64,000 nt of DNA from Echiichthys vipera (GCA_963691815.1 OY829655.1:30368771-30432770), one strand, 5' to 3'. Shown: positions 12,150-22,865, counted from the first letter of the stretch. Translations and numbers: made by a program. The notes: generated by a model from the letters alone, not told the origin.

Positions 12150-15100
12150 TTGTGTGTGTGTGTTTGTGTGTGTGGATTTATGAGGGGAACATTTAGGGCA
12201 CGGACCGGAAGGAAAGATGTAAATGTGTGACCCTGCATGAACCCTGGCAGGCTCGTCTGCAGTTACATTTTACAGCCAAAGATGAAACACGTCTCACATC
12301 TGGAGGTGCGTGGATTTCACTGCACAGGAAGGGGATGAAAAACTCATCTGAAGAGAAACTGAAGGTGTCAGACAAAAGTAGTAGAAGTACATTAACCTCT
12401 GAGATGTGGAGGAGAAGAACAAAGCCGCGGACAATAGAAGAACTCATTTACAGTAATGTATTTACCGACTTCTGGCTGCTGCCGCCCTGAGATGCATCAG
12501 GAATGACTTTAAACAGGATCGTTCCCTGAGATTTGATCTGCGGAAACATCCAAACATCATAAAACTGATACGATAATAATCTTAATATTCACAACATCAC
12601 CACACCGGAGCTATTCATTGCTCTACTTTCTAATTCACTCATTCGCTTCATAGTGTGCACAAATGCATGTGATTGCTTTCTCTGATCTCCGGCCTTTACT
12701 TAATGATATTATTATATTCATGACGCACCAGGATCTGAATGACCTGTTCTGGCTCCAGACCCACCACAGGGTTTCCGTTCACCTCCACTAACAGATCACC
12801 GGGATGGAGGAGTCCTGAAACACACGATGAACCGTGATGTTTTTACCAGATTTAACACATTATTAGATCTCTGGTATTTGTGTTTAACGCAGTTTCATCT
12901 CACCGCTGCGGTCCGCCAGCCCTCCGTGAATCACCCTGGCGATGAAGATCTCTCCCGTGTCCTCGTCCCTCCTTATCGTCGCCCCCTGACGGACAAATTT
13001 AACAACTTTTAATGGCTACAGTTTTTTAGTAATCTCTGTATAAATGGAGGGGAATATAAATTGTGAAGGATAGAAATGGACAGGATGAACGCTACTGATG
13101 ACTGAAGCCCTTCATACTCTGATTTATGAAATACGCTGGTTATACACAGTCTTTGATTTACGTCAAATCAAAGCAGAAATAAATAAATAAAATACTTTTT
13201 TTTGCCTCATTGTGCTCCTCATAGATCAGTTTATCAAAACTAGGTTAAAAATGATTAAACTCAGATTCAAAACTAAGCACAGCTCTGTTCTTCGTTCAGT
13301 AAACCCAAGTTTATTGATTTAAGCCAAAATCAAATACATTTAAATTGATATGGAGATGCTTGATCACCCAAATTAAAATAAATGAATACATTTCCGTGCT
13401 GATGGACCTTGTGAGTGACGAGGCAGGAGCTGTTAACGTTCAGCTACTCTGCATTCATTAACAAAACGTTACATTGTTTGCTAGCGAGCTAAAAACAAAG
13501 TTAATTCACTCAAAATGACTCATGATGGTCCAGCAGAGAAAACTCTAATTTCTCACCGTGAGAAAAACTTGTTGGTTGAATTATTGGAGCGATAAAGCCA
13601 AAAAATAGAGGATAAAATTAACTATGAGGCTGTTCTGAGCTCAATGCTAACATCGGTAAGCTAACAGCAGGTATAATGACCTTCGCTGATTGCCCTCCGA
13701 TAAAACTCACATTCACAGTTTAGAATTGATTCCACACTTTCTTCTTCCTCATCAAAACCTTGCACCCAAATTACCCACAATGCAGCTGTCCCTCTGACAG
13801 GTGTGTGGTAGATTGTGGTGTGTAATGATAGAAGCAGCGAATGTATCCTACAGCAGAGGTGAGCGACGGGCTACGGAGGTCTCTAAGCTCATATCTTCTC
13901 CGACTCCACACCTCCAGATTTTCTTGTCAGACTTTAAACAGTTCATATAAACAGCTTATAATACTTTTAAAAACATACTGAGCATAACTCTCAAACACTT
14001 GATGTGGAAAATCAACCTTGCATCATTGTTATGCAGATGACACAAGCATTTACCTTTGAACGATTGATTTGTGCAATAACCACTTAATGATGTCATGGGC
14101 ATGACGTCCTTTAACTTATATAAACAAATGAAGATAACGGCTCAGACTAACGTGAGCAGATTGACAAAAGACACTGCACAGAACGGAGGACAGATGATGA
14201 CAGATTGACGGGATTGCTGGATGAAATGGAAGATGTTGGTTACCTTTAAATACTTGTCTTTTTTCCCCCTTCGAGTGATAAATCCAGAGTCTGTCTCTCA
14301 AAATCGTTCAGTGATCGGTGCGCGACATGGTTAAACTTACAAATAGTTGATATGTAGATCTAAATTGAATGAACTAGAGGTAGTTGAGTCAGTTTCAGAG
14401 TCTATTTTCAACGCCACAGCAGACAAGGAGAGGAGACGATTTGTCTTCGGCCTATTTATTCTTTTTCTTCTTCTTGGATGTCAAGCAGCCTGTACTCTTA
14501 CAGTGTTGTTGGTCCTCCAGAGGAGCTCTAGAAACTGTTCCATTGTTGAGCCTCACTTGTCCGTTACTACCGCTGCCGCCTGCCCTGCGGGCGGCACCAA
14601 TGGTCGCCATCGTCCTCTTGGAGCCTCCGTTCATTCGATTTGGACTCCTCGAAGTTGCAAAACTGTCTGCAAAGGAACTGACAGACGTGGAGGAAGACGA
14701 GGAGGAGCAAGAAGAAGAAGAAGAAGAAGAGGAGGACGAGAGGTGGCGTGGGTAAGGCGTTGGAGGTTTACGGACCACTTTTGGAGACATTGAGGAGACT
14801 CTCGGAGGAGGCGGGGGAGGAGGGCGCTGTCTGGGCCTGCGTGGGGGTGATACCTTGCTGGCCACAATGAGCCCCTGGAGCTTGTCCACCACCTCAACCA
14901 GCAGGTTGAGCGCCTGGGCATTCTCCTCCACGCTGTCAGTGATCATCTCCGTCGCCGCCACCATCTTCTGACCAAGATGGCGGACGTCCTGAGTGCCGTG
15001 CTCAATACTGCTGGCCACCGTCTGGACAGTAGATCTGAGCTCCTCAATGCTGCACTGTTTGTTGAGCTCAGGGTGTTGACAGAGTTTCTGTTGCTCGTTT

Positions 15101-18100
15101 CGCGTCTGTTGCGGTTGCTTCTGGCGTCCATTGTGACGGGTCGCAGTAGCGTAGGGAGTCAGCAAGGGATGACTTAGAGGCTCTTCTTGCCATTTGTTAC
15201 GAGATCCAGTTCCGCGGTCATGTTGCCTGCCAGGAGTGGGGAGCGTGTAAACACCCTGCTGCCGGGTGCAGCGATTAGGCGCAGGACTGGAAGGTGCTGT
15301 GTTGGCTCTAAGAGGGTTCATCCCAGTGCAAGAGGGGCTCCTGCCGGGTGTCGGGATGTTCCTCGAGTGTCCCCCTTTAGTGACCTTTTTGTATAAGAGG
15401 GGGGAGTTAGGAAGGCTGAGACTGTACGCTGGGACTGGAGGAGGAGGGTAGGCGTAGTCGTCACTGCTCCCTCCAGTAGAGGCATCTTCTCCCCCGTTGT
15501 GATTTGGTTTCTCTGAAAATGAACCTCCATGTTGGGAGGCGGATACAGACAGGAAAGCAGAATGCGCATCATTGAAAGAGAAAAGAGGAGCAGTAAAAAA
15601 ACAGCGCTGAAGGATGGTGAGAGGAAAAAGGCAGACGATGACTTGGTGAGGATAACAAGAACGTTTGTGAAATGAAAGACGCACAATGGATGAACTAGTA
15701 GATGAACTGGTTGCTGCCTTCCAACACATTTGTCAGATGAACCAAGAGATGGACTTTCTAAAAAGGGATGATGCATGAACGATGGATTGAATGATGTATC
15801 AGTGAAAACACACCTGTTTTGATCGTTAATCACTCCACTGAATGGGTGTAATCAGAGGTTATCAGTGAGGAATTTAAAGACGAGAGAGATATTTAATATC
15901 CTGTCAGTCAGTGTTTCAAACCTTCAGACTTGATTTGAAGTTAGGACACTCTTAAGAAATGTGCATCAATTCCATCAACTCCCTGAAGAAGGTAATAATT
16001 TCACTGTATGTGTGGTTGTTAGCACTAGTTTTTGTCAGTTAAGATTTTCTTGCAATGCTTTGCATAGAAAGAGACAAATTTTGCTGCTGGATTGGCAGCA
16101 CAGTTAGCGCTGCATTTCACTCCTTTGCAGGTGAAACTGTCTTTTCTTTAGTCTTAGTTGTGAAGGTTATAGCAGAGAAAAAAGCAGCGCGATCCTTTTG
16201 TTAATTTGCGTGTCGATGTTTAGTCTTTTAACTCTCAAGTGTGATTCCTGATTAATACGCCCCAGATCAGACAAAGAGGTGGATGAAGAAATGGGCGGAT
16301 GATTGGTGATTGCATTGATTGACAGTCCTCCTCGTCTTACCAGTGCAGGGGGCCGGACTAAAGACAGACGGAGCAGATTGGTTGAGCCCTTTCTTCCAAA
16401 GCTCTGCGGTTTGCGGACACAAAGAGCAGCTTCCTGTAGACTGGTAGCGGGGGAGAAAGGGACGTGACTGTCCTCCTCTGGGGAGGGGCAAAGGCCTGGC
16501 TTCACTTTCAGTCGCTCTGAGCTCCTCCCCCGACCACGCCCTCCTCGCAGGGACGAGGCGGTCCAGCGTGAGACGACGGAGGCTGCTCCATCGACTACGA
16601 ATCATTCTTCCTGCGTCTCCTACACTTCCTCTGCACTCTTCTTGGTTCTTAAACAAGGGGTTAGGGTCAGGAGAGAACATTGGTCTTGAATGCTCAGATT
16701 TATTAATTTAAGGAGGAATAAATAAGATATAGTGTCATGTTTGAACAGTCTTTATACCTTCTCTTGTAGATTTAGTGGAAAATGAAAATAACAAATATCC
16801 TTAAAGACTATTTGTGTCAGAGACTGTAGCAGTGTCCCTTTAACTGCACCTGTTACACCACACAATCTCACTTTCCTACAAACGTAACAGTATGAGTTAA
16901 TAGCTAGAGAGAAGCTTCTTGTCTCACCAGCGGCTGGTTGTTCTTCACCAGACAAACAATCCTCATGGCCTCCTCGTCTTCAGGCATCTCATCAGGCAGG
17001 GGCGGTAAAACAGGCCCGTAGTCTGACTGGGCTACACTGTCGTGGGACGAGAGGACGGCCTGAGAGAAGAGGGTAACAGAGGTTAGAACAGAGCATCACA
17101 TACCGGTTATGTTAAGCTTTTTCACAAGTGACTACACACCTGGATGTGTGGGGAGCTGAGGAGGCTGTAGAGCTCTCTGGCTTCAGCCGAGTGACGGGGC
17201 ATCTTCTGTAATGTAGTCATGATCTGATGGACGGACAGGAGGACAGATGCTAACACGTTATGATCATCTCAGATTTAACCTGCACAGCTTCTAGTTTCCA
17301 AGCCTCGTGAGTCCATCCTGATCTCTGAGCTCTGTTGTATTTTACTCTCAGATCAGTCTGGTGACGTACGGCTGGGAATTTGGAGGAGTTTTTCAAGCGA
17401 CCGAACCAATCAGCGTTGGATTTAAGAGAAACGAGAAGAGACCGTTGAGTGTAAACAACATGGAGGCTTCCACGGATGAGATGAGCAGCTATGGAGCGAG
17501 CCGCTCACTAACTCTTTGTTCTCTGGATCCTTCTGTTGAATATGGACCGGGCTCCTGAAATTGGGCCTTTGATCCGTAAATTCACGTTAAACACAAAGGG
17601 AAAATCTCCTTTACCCACATGTTGTTTCCTTTCTGAGCTTTGCCTCCACGCTGTTAGTACGTCACACGCTTCACTCATCTGATTGGTTGGTTTAACCCGT
17701 ATGTTGGTGACAGACAGATGGTTTATCCAATCAGAAACCAGGATTTTCACCCCTTCCCCAAAGATCTTTAAACCAGAGCTCAGATGAAAATGCTAAGAAG
17801 ATGAGAACCAGTCCATCTGGAGGAGTCAGGTTACTGTTTTCCTGGCTGCAGGGACGAATTCTTATTGGACTGAATACGCGTCGTTTTCATCCTGGTCTAT
17901 CACATCCATGACAAGATACATTAGCAGGTCGGCTAACTTTATCTAACGTGTGATTGTGTGTGTGCATTAACCTCATGTGAGAGTCCCGAGGCATAAGGCA
18001 GAAAGGGTCTGGGTGTCGACCTCTCGAACTTCAACAGGCACTCATAAATCTGGAGAGATGATAAACAGGAAATGATGTCACGGCTAGATACGCGTCGTAC

Positions 18101-18674
18101 ATGTTGTGTGTGTCGTGGGTCGTACCTTCAGCAGGGAGCGCAGCCACGGCGAACTCAGCAGCTCGTGCAGAAGCTGAGCACCGCCAACGTTTCTGCTGGC
18201 GGCGTCGCTGACGTCCTCCACCACGCTGGACAGCATCTCACTGACACCTGCACGCACACACCGGATGTGTAGTGAATGTTCACAGTGTATTATTAGTACG
18301 GCAACAAATGAATGAATTATGAATGTATCAGATATGAGAAACGCTGGCAGTGAAGCGGCGCCACTACATCCTTCACTCTACCAACGAGCGACAGACTAAA
18401 TATTATTTAACGGTGTGTGATTACACAGCTGATGTTTGAAGTTTCTCCTGAGCAGAGCGGTGAAAGCAATTTAACACGACTGACCCGCAGAGACTCTAAT
18501 ACCATCCAAATTAGGTTTTAGATTAAATTGAAAGTGAGTCCACGCCCGGAGTTCAGGGTCGAGACTGAAGTCAAGTCAGACAACAATGAATGCAGCCAAA
18601 AGCATACAGGTGTGCGTATGTGTGTGTGTGTGTGTGTTTGTCTCACCGTCCTCCATAGCTTGTGAATGTCTCAT
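6099..18674 (-). CDS. mpp4: MPP4, membrane palmitoylated protein 4 (MAGUK p55 subfamily)
   Basis: Twenty coding exons with GT-AG borders join in one phase-consistent frame of 1833 nt (610 aa plus stop; human MPP4 is 637 aa): 18674-18647, 18247-18126, 18049-17972, 17223-17140, 17059-16928, 12985-12904, 12814-12729, 12537-12466, 11722-11526, 11206-11148, 10515-10498, 10373-10332, 10246-10226, 10054-10016, 9425-9258, 9155-9075, 7967-7874, 7775-7667, 6991-6857, 6284-6099. Order: L27 region (about 10-125), PDZ (137-220), SH3 (229-294), hook with AGFRRSFRL, guanylate-kinase-like domain (402-605). MPP4 rather than another MPP is favoured by KQREQWW...HTC after the SH3, by VGVNELRKRL, by IQEAQEEPQWIPVSW at the C-terminus, and by TMEM237 next door. 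The family is a photoreceptor synaptic scaffold. The gene is intact; the start ATG at 18,674 keeps the frame and lies in GTCACCATG. Confidence 0.95.
8040..9005 (+). repeat. Long dispersed repeat inside MPP4 intron (GGCGCTAT family)
   Basis: A non-coding repeat of about 1 kb between the exons at 7967 and 9075. Segments such as AATTTGATGTAGACGTATGA, GAAGTCGGCCATTTT and TCCATAGCGCCCCC recur in reverse complement at 46,190-46,815 and in part at 34,270-34,620 and 43,910-44,800. The tail also recurs in all four OR units. The element class is not recognised. Confidence 0.7.
10016..11206 (-). CDS. mpp4: MPP4 hook region encoded by micro-exons
   Basis: Five small exons of 59, 18, 42, 21 and 39 nt (11206-11148, 10515-10498, 10373-10332, 10246-10226, 10054-10016) encode the linker between SH3 and GUK. 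Four are internal phase-1/phase-1 exons, so each could be skipped without shifting the frame. The product is strongly acidic (ADDEDDRTLAEDK, EEIHFDEDDSD). Human MPP4 has an acidic linker in the same place (an EEEDD stretch). Confidence 0.85.
10925..11010. repeat. Short dispersed repeat, partner at 12,096-12,215
   Basis: Both segments share GGCAGAAGTGTAA, a GT run, GGATTTA and GACGGACCGGAAG-like sequence, in the same order, within MPP4 introns. Similarity is moderate and the family is unknown. Confidence 0.45.
11212..11342. repeat. (GA)n microsatellite
   Basis: GA tract with regularly spaced GTGAGA interruptions. It sits directly upstream, in the transcribed sense, of the MPP4 exon starting at 11,206. 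The intron therefore ends in a pure CT tract that serves as the polypyrimidine run before CTGCAG. Confidence 0.95.
11526..11722 (-). CDS. mpp4: MPP4 SH3 exon
   Basis: A single 197-nt exon encodes nearly the whole SH3: VYMKAMVDYCPLQD, FSRGDVLEVVDQ, CWWQARRL and GLIPSASMLK. The acceptor is a CTGTCAG run; the donor at 11,526 ends in phase 2 and joins the KQREQWW exon. The WW pair and the SH3-typical GLIPS ending are present. Confidence 0.95.
11790..11860. repeat. Dispersed repeat (CTCCACTACATC...ATTTATCTGACAG)
   Basis: Similar to 57,390-57,480 (ACTCCACTGCATTTATCTGA...). This is a motif common in fish non-coding repeats. Only a fragment. Confidence 0.45.
12118..12176. repeat. (GT)n microsatellite in MPP4 intron
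   Basis: GT tract with a few TTT/GGT interruptions. Confidence 0.9.
12466..12985 (-). CDS. mpp4: MPP4 PDZ exons (core and C-terminal part)
   Basis: Exons 12985-12904, 12814-12729 and 12537-12466 encode GATIRRDEDTGEIFIARVIH, LLHPGDLLVEVNG, EPEQVIQIL and IKSQGTILFKVIP. The first strand, with the LVKNNQPL half of the peptide-binding PLGA loop, is on the exon 17059-16928. The PDZ is thus cut between L and G by a 3918-bp intron that contains another coding sequence. Confidence 0.95.
12986..14451. other. 3' part of the large MPP4 intron, no exon seen
   Basis: AT-rich, no recognisable coding sequence and no named repeat. It lies downstream of the stop of the nested coding sequence at 14,452 and would hold any 3' UTR of that transcript. 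Confidence 0.5.
14452..16680 (-). CDS. Unrecognised proline/serine-rich coiled-coil protein, two exons, within an MPP4 intron
   Basis: Exon 1 (16,680 or 16,647 to 16,341) and exon 2 (15,512 to the stop at 14,452) are bounded by a GTAAGA donor and a TTTTCAG acceptor and join in phase 1, giving about 466 codons from the ATG at 16,680. Exon 1 has basic and Cys-containing segments (MIRSRWSSLRRLTLDRL). Exon 2 has DDYAYPPPPVPAYS, a helical stretch about residues 269-333 (ELRSTVQTVASSIEH, then ENAQALNLLVEVVDKLQGLI), a run of seven prolines, a long serine tract and a Lys-rich end (KKKKKNK). Helix and proline runs suggest a scaffold or SH3/EVH1 ligand, but no family is recognised and no function is assigned. 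It lies on the same strand as MPP4, inside the intron that splits the PDZ. Exon 1 can also be entered at a TTTAAG acceptor (16,647) in phase 0. That is the phase in which the preceding MPP4 exon ends, so it could be an alternative MPP4 3' end. Confidence 0.7.
16928..18674 (-). CDS. mpp4: MPP4 N-terminal exons: start, L27 region, first PDZ strand
   Basis: Exons 18674-18647 (MRHSQAMED), 18247-18126 (LLHELLSSPWLRSLLK, first L27), 18049-17972 (IYECLLKFER), 17223-17140 (ARELYSLLSSPHIQ, second L27) and 17059-16928 (AVLSSHDSVAQ, PVLPPLPDEMPEDEEAM, RIVCLVKNNQPL). All junctions after the first are phase 0. L27 domains pair with partner L27 domains in scaffold assembly. Human MPP4 has closely similar segments in the same order. 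Confidence 0.93.
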
Positions 18675-18779
18675 GGTGACGCTCCAGACTCACCGCAGAG
18701 GGAAAACAGCCTTTTTTCACTGAAAACAACAAAGGGTCATAACTAACACATGACTAACATCCAACAACATTCTGATTTA

Positions 18780-18966
18780 TGTATTTTTGGGCCTTTCACA
18801 CCTTTATTGTGATAGTTCAGATAGAGGTTGAAAGGAAAGGGGAGAGAAAAAGAGGGTGACATCCAGCAAAGACCTGCAGGTCGGCGTCTAAACCCGGCCA
18901 CCGCAGCGAGGACTTTTAGCCTTTGTATACGAGCTAACTGCGCTAACCACTTAGCCACCGAGCATC
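18780..18966 (-). mobile_element. tRNA-derived SINE
   Basis: On the minus strand the element begins near 18,966 with GGTGGCTAAGTGGTTAGCGC, an A-box-like tRNA head, followed by CCGGGTTTAGACGCC in the B-box position. It continues into a CTCTTTTTCTCTCCCC body and ends with an AATAAAGGTGTGAAAGGCCC-type tail. It lies upstream of the first MPP4 coding exon. Confidence 0.65.
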
Positions 18967-19288
18967 CCTTAAGGAATTGATTTTGACATCATTACATACT
19001 TCTTCTTTTTTTAAATAACTACAAAATATGTTCATGTAAAACTTTACTTTGCATGTACATCTACCAATAATGCAACAATGATTCGTCTTTATTAGTCAAT
19101 GCATCTTTAAACAAAGCAAAGTAGAAACATTAAGTGAGCTGCTGACATGTTAAAGTGAAATTCCAGCGCAAAATCATCCCATGGTCTTTTTTTAAACATA
19201 CACACATTTAATAATCCATAGAGACAGTTTGTTTCCAAGTAACAACTATTAACAGAGAAATCCAGGAGAGTCGCTAACAGTGATTAGA

Positions 19289-19522
19289 AAACAAAACAAA
19301 GCAGCAATGGGCTCCTTCCACTGTAATGGACTTTACTATGAGAGGAGCTGGTACAGGGGCCAGTAGGTAAGTCTTTAAAACACTCTTTAATAAACTCTGG
19401 CTTCACTAACTACGCTGATGATGCTTTGTTGTGTGTGTAGGGACTCTTCTCATGCTGCTGCAGAGGTTTGCTGTTATTTTCAGCAGCATTAGTGGTTAAA
19501 AAAGACCTTTGAATGCCTTCAC
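19289..19522. repeat. Hairpin-ended dispersed repeat, copy 2
   Basis: Nearly identical to 2383-2615 but lacks the outer part of the left arm. The right arm with TGTGTGTAGGGACTCT is kept. Both copies lie on the flanks of MPP4. Confidence 0.7.
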
Positions 19523-20396
19523 CGTGCTGCCCCGAGCTAATCCCTGTCAGCCACGTCTGACTGTTAATAGTTTATACACGAAAAAACTGTCTCAGTGGAT
19601 TATGTGTGTGAAAGTCTCACTTTAATATCTGTTATGTAAAATATTATTATATGTATATGTATCAGGGTACGAAAACCACCTCAAAAAATTGTTATGTTGT
19701 TGTTCTTTTCCTTTGTATATATTTTTTAATCTATTTATATATATTTGTGAGGATGTCGTGGAAAATCAATAGAAAGTTTGTCACATGAATCGTCTTCTCT
19801 ACTGTTTTAATGTGTCTAATGTTGTTTTACGACACTGACACTGTCACTGCCTCTCAGTCGTCGTTGGAAACGAGAATCAGTTAAATGATCTGATTCATTA
19901 AAGGTTGAAAAAAATAAATTAAGCTGATTTCTCTACATTAATAATAAGTGCATATAAAAGGTATTTACACCTGATCAGAACAGTAAGATTTAAACACAAG
20001 CTTCTTAATATTTCTGCTTCACATGTGATGTTTGTCTTTCTACATGTTGAAGCTGAAAAGTGGGTTTTCTTAGATGTTTTGGCTCATAACACAAGGATTA
20101 AATGTAATTTTGGTTGAATTAATGATTATTACGGCTGATAAGATCTGTGATATCTGTGAGTGAGAACCGTAAATGATTTGTTCCTCAAAAACTAGAGCCG
20201 GCTGATACTGTCGGTCGATCACAGACCGATCAGCATCATAGCGGTCTCAGGGTGAGTTTTACGATATGAAAATACCTTTTTTTACTGAACACGTGATGCA
20301 GAAGATGATGCTTGGGGTGATAAAGCTATTGATTTTTATTTTCCTTTATCTTCAGTGTCTTGACATTGCAATACACTGTATATATAATGTTACATA

Positions 20397-20430
20397 TATA
20401 TATACACATAGATATATATATATATGTAAC

Positions 20431-20478
<48 letters not shown>
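20397..20478. repeat. (TA)n microsatellite
   Basis: AT dinucleotide tract with an ACACATAGAT interruption. Flanking ATGTAACATTATATA is self-complementary. Confidence 0.9.
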
Positions 20479-20961
20479 GTCTTTATTGAAGCTATTTGTT
20501 TAGGAAACAGTCTTCTGGTGCAAAATCAACTACTTCTTCTGCCTACTTCACATTAAAAAAGGTCTATTTTCATTCAAGCTCTAAAGAATTCACTTTACCT
20601 CTTTGGTGATTAAATGTTTTCCACAGTAACTTTAGTATCCGTCCGTCTCAGGCAAAAACTGAATGAACTGTTTATTTTGGTGCTTCCTGTGACGCAGCAG
20701 GACACTAAATGTGGGTTAATTTGATGTTACGTCTCCTCTTTAGCTTCTTATCTTGGCTCAGCTTTCGTTTCCACTTCCTGCACGCTCTCCGGGAAGAGCT
20801 TCCAGTAACCGATCTGAAAGTCACCTGAGAACGTCACGCAGAGTCTCCAGACACGGGAGCAGAAAGCCCATAAAGCACTACAAACTGAAACTGATTTTCT
20901 TTAATACAAATGTAAATGTTTGTGACTTTCAACAGTTCAATATACGGACAAAAGGAACTGC

Positions 20962-21683
20962 GGTTAAGTTTAGTCTCTAAAGGTGACGGTTAAGTTTAGT
21001 CTCTAAAGGTGACGGTTAAGTTTAGTCTCTAAAGGTGACGGTTAAGTTTAGTCTCTAAAGGAGACGGTTAAGTTTAGTCACTAAAGGTGACGGTTAAGTT
21101 TAGTCTCTAAAGGTGACGGTTAAGTTTAGTCTCTAAAGGAGACGGTTAAGTTTAGTCACTAAAGGAGACGGTTAAGTTTAGTCACTAAAGGTGACGGTTA
21201 AGTTTAGTCTCTAAAGGAGACGGTTAAGTTTAGTCTCTAAAGGAGACATTAAGTTTAGTCTCTAAAGGTGACGGTTAAGTTTAGTCTCTAAAGGAGACGG
21301 TTAACTTTAGTCTCTAAAGGTGACGGTTAAGTGTAGTCTCTAAAGGAGACGGTTAAGTTTAGTCTCTAAAGGAGACGGTTAAGTTTAGTCTCTAAAGGAG
21401 ACGTTAAGTTTAGTCTCTAAAGGTGACGGTTAAGTTTAGTCTCTAAAGGAGACGGTTAAGTTTAGTCTCTAAAGGTGACGGTTAAGTGTAGTCTCTAAAG
21501 GAGACGGTTAAGTTTAGTCTCTAAAGGAGACGGTTAAGTTTAGTCTCTAAAGGAGACGGTTAAGTTTAGTCTCTAAAGGAGACGGTTAAGTTTAGTCTCT
21601 AAAGGAGACGGTTAAGTTTAGTCTCTAAAGGTGACGGTTAAGTTTAGTCTCTAAAGGAGACGGTTAAGTTTAGTCTCTAAAGG
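20962..21683. repeat. 26-bp minisatellite, about 28 units
   Basis: The unit starts GGTTAAGTTTAGTCTCTAAA and ends GGAGAC or GGTGAC. Units differ by T/A in GGTGAC/GGAGAC, CTC/CAC, an occasional GTGTAG, and two 25-bp or shorter units. From about 21,248 a six-unit block of roughly 155 bp is followed by a second copy of the same variant order, so there is higher-order structure. Confidence 0.97.
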
Positions 21684-22057
21684 TCTTGGTTCAGAGCAGA
21701 TAAAGGTGGTTTGTCTCAGATCTTCCAGGACTTGAACACCGGTCCTCCAGGTCAAAGTCCTGGGTTTTGGACCCTCCTCCCTACGGGGAGTTCGGCATCT
21801 GATACTACTTCACCTGATTTCCTTCTTTACTTTGGACGTCATTTCTTCAGTTTATAAATAACATATACAGAAATAAGTGGATTACAGATGAATTCTAGTG
21901 CATTAACTTTTGAAGGGCAGCCTGAATCATCGATGGCTTCAGCCGTAGTCAACATTATACCTGCTAAACATTATCAAGCTAGCATCTAACAGAAGTCTTT
22001 GTCCTCACACACACACACACACACATTCAATCAAAACTGTAAATAAGAGCAACTCAC

Positions 22058-22150
22058 CACGTCTCCGTCCTCCTCTTCCTCCTCTGGTCCAGTTTGAGCT
22101 CTGAGCTGAAGTGAATGAGCAGTGTGAGCGTGTCAGCAGCAGCCAGTGGT
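22058..22150 (-). other. Possible 5' untranslated exon of MPP4
   Basis: On the minus strand a GA-rich stretch ends with GACGTG followed by a good donor, GTGAGT, at 22,057. No matching coding sequence is seen. A first non-coding exon of MPP4 would fit the position, with an acceptor just above the ATG at 18,674. The upper end of the exon cannot be fixed. Confidence 0.35.
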
Positions 22151-22446
22151 GACCGACATGGATGTGATGTTACTACAGAACCAAAACAGACACTAATCCC
22201 CTCTAACCCGACTTAATCCACCAACCACCAACCTGCCTCCCTCTCTTTTCTGTCTTCTGTTGTTTCAAAAACCTTTTTCTTTCCCGCCCTCCTGTCACTC
22301 ACTGTCTCGTTTACATCTACGTCTCTTTGGCTTCTCACTCTTTCACCGTTTAGCTCCCTTCATGCTGTCATGTTACTCACTCTTTCACTCACTTTAAGTA
22401 CTTCTGCAACCGATCACAAAGCTTCTTAACTCTTTGCTGCTTTTAG

Positions 22447-22520
22447 CCACACACACACACACACACACACGCACGCACGCACACACGCACACGCACACGC
22501 ACACACACACACACATACAC
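22447..22520. repeat. (CA)n / (CGCA)n microsatellite
   Basis: CA tract with GCACGCACGC interruptions. A pure GT tract follows at 22,637-22,661. Confidence 0.9.
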
Positions 22521-22865
22521 ACTCACGCAGTAGGTCAGACATGCTGCAACACAGGGTTAAGAGGGAAACACACAATAATGCATTAAATCCTGCTGCAACA
22601 TCTGGATCTTCAGGAGGCCAGCCGTTATCTGCGGGGTGTGTGTGTGTGTGTGTGTGTGTGTGTTGGGGGTTATCACAGGGTAATGGTCACTGGGTTTCAC
22701 TGAGATTAACCCTGATCCTTCAGAACCAGGCAGATGTAAGAAAACATGGCTGCCTACAGAGGAGACGCAAAATATCAAACTACAGCTTAAAAACTATAAA
22801 TGACATTCGTTCATTCTGTTATTTTTGCATGTGATTAAAACAACAACAACAACAATAATTATAGG

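Noticed and set aside
20962..21683. CRISPR-like array
   Set aside because: Units are contiguous 26-bp repeats without unique spacers, in a vertebrate genome; it is a minisatellite.
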